NCBI RefSeq assembly: GCF_007655135.1
Contig: NC_045129.1
Span: forward strand, 39,743,122-39,807,121
DNA from: Punica granatum
Lineage: Eukaryota; Streptophyta; Magnoliopsida; Myrtales; Lythraceae
Length of the DNA: 64,000 bases
Direction: 5' to 3'
Part shown: positions 59,423-64,000 of the stretch, piece after piece
How positions within the stretch are numbered: the stretch's first letter is position 1
Layout: every line of letters starts with the position of its first letter
Program-made: the position numbers and the translations under genes
The notes under the pieces: model-generated
The model's input: only the letters and a program-made list of their open reading frames with translations
Database searches by the model: none
What the model was told of the DNA's origin: nothing

Positions 59423-59464
<42 letters not shown>

Positions 59465-60420
59465 CTCAGCGTCCTCCTACGTACTAAAATTAATCGACTT
59501 TGATTGATTGAATTGAATTGAAATTTGGATGATGGAATTACGCAGTCCCCCCATCCGCATCCATCAGCCAGCCCCAGCCCTCTAGTCAATTCCCTAGCAG
59601 TAGCAGCTACCTAGCTAGTTAGCTTCTTCTAATATTCATCAATCTTATATATCTGCACATCTGTCTATACTATTATAAAATAGGAATAAAAAAAAAAAGG
59701 AAAGAAAGAAAGTGCTTCTAGCATGGTTTCGTGGTGAGACACTATTCCTATATATTAGATACTCTAATATGAAATATTGGTCATTCCTAATTTACATATT
59801 TTACTCCTCAAATTGTAATCCTTCAACTATTCTTTTGGTGATTTTTTCACACAATAGTTTGTACTCGTCTATCACTAATCCAACACGTGGCCAATCACAT
59901 CATGACACGTGTCCACACGAGCTAATACTGAATCGATGATCAATCTTTTGCAAATTCGATTTGATCTTATTTATTTAAATAATTTGTTCGGTTTTCCAAT
60001 GGTTTATTATATCGTTTTTTAACTAGTTTCTTCAGGTTTCGTTCATTCATTTTATCGTCTTCAATTTCGATCACCATATTCAATCATCATCTAGCAATTG
60101 ATACAAAGATTCTACCTTTTCGATCATCAAAGTGCTTGACAAACAACCGGTTTTCGCATTTTTTTTGTATTTAGTTGAAAATTTTGTTCTCCAGAATTGA
60201 AACCTCAACTCCCCCATCAATTTCGCGATGCATTCAATATGAAAAGAGTCCACCCGCTGAACGTCCCTCAGTTGCGACGGGAAACTGTTTCAATTACAAT
60301 GCCAATTCCTATCGACATGTTTTGTTTTAGTTCGTCAAACTGCGCTATAGCCCAAAGCTTCCCGTAGTATTCTCGGAGAGTTCGCCAATGGCTGGCCATG
60401 TTGATCTTTCTAATTTTTTT
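58882..60420. other. Intergenic DNA with a Helitron-like 5' start
   Basis: A TA tract lies at 59424-59462. At 59666 TCTATACTATTATAAAATAG has the usual form of a plant Helitron 5' end; a matching 3' end was not found before the window edge. A minus-strand stretch near 60400-60330 reads WRTLREYYGKLWAIAQFDEL, possibly a retroelement gag relic, but no larger context supports it. Confidence 0.35.
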
Positions 60421-63015
60421 TCCAACCTCCGATCAATTTATTTTTTCTTTTTTTGCAACAATTATTTCCACATTTATTCCTGTATATTAAGGAATGTCTT
60501 GTAACTTTTAGTGAGTTGATATTATATTTCGTTCGTTTTTTGAGTTAATTTTTCTTTCTAAAACTATTTTGTATTATTAGCTCAAGTTAGTTGCAATGTC
60601 TGCCAAATCTCATTTGTGTATAAAACAATCATAGGAATATAAATTTCTTTAGGAGGTAAAACAAAAGTACCAGCGAAAATGACCATGATATAAAACTAAT
60701 AAGCCTGTATATTTATATATTGACCTAAATCAATTCTATATTTCGCTAAAGTAACTCTAACTAAAGAAATAACAATGAGTAATTGTTAAAGACTTCAAAG
60801 CAATATTGATTTTGATTGATTGAATGGCTTGCCAAGTTGGGCCTTTATTATTATATTCAAGTTTATAGTCTTAGTTGTTGATGAATAGGCAATGATGACG
60901 ACCATTTAATGAAAACAAATATTTGAAAAATAACTTAATTTTATTCGTTTACCTGTACTGGCTCAAGTTAATTATAATATCTGTCAGAGCTCATTTGTGT
61001 TGTAAACAGTCTTAGGAATATAAATTTCTATAGGAGGGAAAAAAAGTATCGCCAAAGAATACCATGATTAAAAACTAATAAATTCGTCTATTCATATATT
61101 GGCCTTAGTCAATTCTATAATCTACTTAAGCAAATCTAAATGAAAGGATAATAGCGAGTAATTATAAAATGGCAGTTAGAGATAAATGACTATTAGAAGA
61201 TCGTGTGTTCTCATATTTTTTTACCTTTTTTCCCTAATTTTAATTTACTTTTTTAATTCCATAATTTTAGGCATAGTGATTCCCATAAAAAAAACTAACA
61301 TTCAATATTTTTAGGAAGTTAAACTACGAAAAAAAAATCGAATTTTTTTAGCAAATGACTGGAAAAAAAAAAGGCATCGCTCATTCACCGCAAGCCGCCA
61401 TTGATGGCAACACTCATCACTTTTAAAATATGTTGATTATTGTTGCAACAATCTCATTTCCTTTCCACAATCTCATTGCCGTTTAATAAATTTGCGTTCC
61501 GCCATGCTGTGTCTGTCCAATTTCGATCTCCGTCCAAATGCTCAACAAGACAACTACCAATGGCTGTTGTTAGCACGTAGGAGCATGACTGGACATAAAT
61601 CGTTCATGAAACTTAATCATAAGATGACAAATTCATTCGTTTGATTCACTTGATTATGTACAGTTTCATTCGGTTGTAATTGTCCAATGAAAACCTCAGT
61701 CTGTGTTTCTATTCTTAGGCGATAATAGACCGACCTCCAATGACTTTTTTTTTTTGCAACGATGATTTCTTTATCTTATTCATTAATGATAATGGATATT
61801 TTGTAACTTTTTTCAGTGAATTGATATTTTTAAGGATATTTCGTTTATTTATTGAATTAATTTTTCTTTCTAAAACTGCTTTCTATTATTGGGTCAAACT
61901 AATTGTCTTGTCTACTACAGCTCATTTATGCTATAAATAGTCTTAGGAATATAAATTTTTTCACGAGGAAAAACAAAAGCATTAGTGGAGCGAAACCTGA
62001 TGAAAAAATAAGCTCGTATATTTATATAATGCATATGCTAATTCTATAATTCGCTTAAGTAAATTTAATTGAATGGATAACGGTGAATAATTGTTAAAGA
62101 CTTCGAGCAATATTGATTTTGGTTGATTGAATGACTTGCCAAGGCCAACCTTCATATTCTATTCATGTTTATAGTCTTAGTCGTTGATGAATGCAACAAT
62201 GATGACGGCCATCTGATAAAAACAAGTATTTGGAATAAAACTAACTCTTATTTTGTTTATTTATATTGGCTGAGCTAATCGGAATGTCCGTCAGAGTTCA
62301 TTTGTGTTATAAATAGTCTTAACAATATAAATTTCTTTGGGACGGAAAAACAAAAGCACTGATGAAGATGACTTAGTTGAAAAACTAATAAGTTTATATA
62401 TTTATATATTGGCCTTAGTCAATTCTGTAATCCGCTTAAGCAAATTTAAGTGGTGGGATAACATCGAGTAATTGTAAATGGCGGTTAGAGGTAGATGACG
62501 TTTATAAAAATTGTATTTTTCATATTTTTTTATATCTTTTTCCTAAATTTAATTTACTTTTTAATTCCATAATTTTAGGAATAGTGATGTCATAAAAAAC
62601 TAACTTTTCATATTTTTGGGAAGTTAAATCGAGGAAGTTATTCTTCCTCGAATTTTTTTTTTGGCAGACAACCGAAGAAAGAAAGGCAGTTGTTCGTTCA
62701 CCGAAAGTTGTCATTGACGATGACATTCATCATCTTTAAAATATGTTGAGCCTTATTGCAACCATCTCATTTCATTTCCACAATCTTATTACCATTCAAT
62801 AAATTTGCATCCCGCCATAATGTGTTCGTCGAATTCCGATCTTCGTCCAACTGCATGACAAGACAATTGCAATGGCCGCCATTACCGCGTAGGAACATGG
62901 CTGGACATAAACCATTCATGAAACTTAATCATAAGAGGACTAAATTCATTCGTTTAATTCACTTGATTATATATTGTTTCATTCCGTTGTAATTCTCCAA
63001 TGAAAATCTAAAAGA
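60421..63015. repeat. Diverged tandem duplication, unit about 1.31 kb, each with two related subunits
   Basis: Copy A (60421-61732) and copy B (61733-63015) align along their whole length at an offset of about 1,310 bp. Landmarks include AATTTTTCTTTCTAAAACT (60547, 61858), GCAATATTGATTTT (60800, 62107), TTGATGAAT, CCATAATTTTAGG (61259, 62568), GACTGGACATAAATCGTTCA versus GGCTGGACATAAACCATTCA (61587, 62899), and TGAAACTTAATCATAAGA. Within each copy the block GGCTCAAG(C)TnATT ... GTCnGAGCTCATTTGTG ... CTTAGGAATATAAATTTC ... GCGAGTAATTnT occurs twice, about 370 bp apart (60585 and 60955; 61890 and 62268). Every copy has stops in all frames and no recognisable protein. Confidence 0.8.
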
Positions 63016-63937
63016 AAATTAATATTTAATATAAATAAATAAATATACTAGTGGTCCAATTAATTTTAAGTGGACGAATTTTACTTGTCGTTTCATTGAG
63101 TTAGAATTAGCAATTTTTTAATATCACAAATAAGAAAAGGCCCTTTAAATTTGTTATTAATTTTAAATATACTTTTTATATTTACTAGTCAGAAGTCTAC
63201 GTACGTTGCACGTGTATGTATATCTATGGATGGTCTATATATATAATCTCCATTAATTTAAAAAACGTAATTTTGATATATAAACTTTATACTTTTTTCC
63301 AGTTCAGAATTTTAAGATGAGTGATGCCATATAAGAGTGCACATATGGTGTGGGCCAATGTCAAATAATGACAATTATCAATGAATAAAAGAAAATATCA
63401 AGAGTGAAGAGTTGCGGTTCCCTTGAATCATGAAGCATATATCTTATATTACATCATGATGTAATATGTCTTCCATCCCGTAGTACATCTTAACCATTAT
63501 GCTCAATAACAAAGGCGACAATATCAACAAAAATGAACTCTCATTATCGTCAACATAGTCGGTGACCTTGGCCGATGTACATGAGCAAAAAGAATCAATC
63601 CCGAAAATCCATGATATAAAGAATTCATCGAGTATTAACATAGTACACAGCTTACGGCATAATGATGCAGCTACAATGAGGACATCAACACGAAATCTAG
63701 TGAATGCTTACTGCTAAGCAAGACATTCAAAGCACATGAAACAAGAGTGCAGAGCTAACTCAATGAAGTAAATTGCTTTGCATTATTTTCGATAAATGGG
63801 CAGACTTTATTCAATATAATTGGATACGTACAGGAGGGGAATATACAAATTCACAGCAAAACTCATTAACGTACTATCTAGTTTAAAAGATACACCAAGC
63901 AGGGACAAAACTTTAAACTTAACAGTATCTATAATTC
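63016..63937. other. AT-rich DNA and probable 3' UTR of a gene running off the window
   Basis: At 63184-63215 the minus strand reads ACACGTGCAACGTACGTAGA, CTTCTGACTAGT, a possible Helitron 3' end. The final several hundred bases before 63938 could be 3' UTR of the minus-strand exon below. Nothing else recognised. Confidence 0.3.
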
Positions 63938-63993
63938 TTAGTATCTATCAAACCAGAGCTTGACACCTTCTTTTGAAAAATCCGGGCATTCCT
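63938..63993 (-). CDS. Possible terminal coding exon of a minus-strand gene continuing beyond the window
   Basis: On the minus strand, after a possible AG acceptor near 63994, one frame reads ECPDFSKEGVKLWFDRY and then TAA at 63940-63938. The composition is protein-like (aromatic, charged) and other frames are less so. I do not recognise the family, and only about 17 codons are visible, so this is tentative. Confidence 0.25.
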
Positions 63994-64000
63994 CTCAAGC

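Noticed and set aside
60240..60410. Possible retroelement gag relic on the minus strand (WRTLREYYGKLWAIAQ)
   Set aside because: Only about 40 residues look protein-like, a stop follows, and no LTR, primer site or other gag-pol sequence is nearby.

Overview
This is nuclear DNA from a flowering plant, most likely a eudicot. Genes have short exons with GT-AG introns, the proteins are plant-type, and AT-rich intergenic DNA is full of plant transposons. I cannot name the species.

Region 1 to 18.3 kb is gene-dense. It holds the last exon of an unidentified gene (ends 1429, +), the spliceosomal U2B'' gene (4581-6750, -), a mitochondrial ribosomal protein S29/DAP3 gene (7255-10114, +), a BLOC-1 subunit 1 (BLOS1) gene (10605-11101, -) and a 10-exon EngB/YihA-family GTPase gene with a long basic N-terminal extension (14735-17909, -). 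U2B'' and DAP3 are divergent and share a 504-bp promoter with repeated TGGGCY (site II) elements. Similar elements lie upstream of BLOS1 and the GTPase. These are housekeeping genes for splicing, organelle translation or ribosome assembly, and endosomal trafficking.

Region 18.3 to 30 kb is repetitive. It holds a short CDT1-like fragment, a 3.39-kb Mutator-type element with half-kilobase terminal inverted repeats, a 10-bp target duplication and a captured, frameshifted glutathione peroxidase fragment (a Pack-MULE), a tandem array of TRIM retrotransposon units, a minisatellite and Helitron-like ends. An intronless CIPK kinase gene (30361-31761, -) follows.

Region 32 to 49 kb is a transposon nest. 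It holds a second MULE with related ends, a complete TRIM with target duplication, a decayed two-gene PIF/Harbinger element with MITE relatives nearby, a truncated copia element, a tRNA-derived SINE with target duplication, and a pair of Helitron-like repeats, one of which carries two MITEs absent from the other.

Region 49 to 64 kb has one gene, an EPFL-type secreted cysteine-rich peptide of the EPFL4/5/6 group (49532-51880, -). The rest is AT-rich: another SINE, MITEs, a Helitron-like element and a diverged 1.31-kb tandem duplication that itself contains two related subunits. The window may end inside the last exon of a minus-strand gene.

I found no clear undescribed gene system. The most interesting structures are the Pack-MULE, the TRIM array, the MITE/Helitron nesting and the hierarchical duplication. 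Exon borders were placed by hand from splice signals, reading frame and remembered family sequence. Intergenic calls rest on visible repeats and termini, not on a database search.
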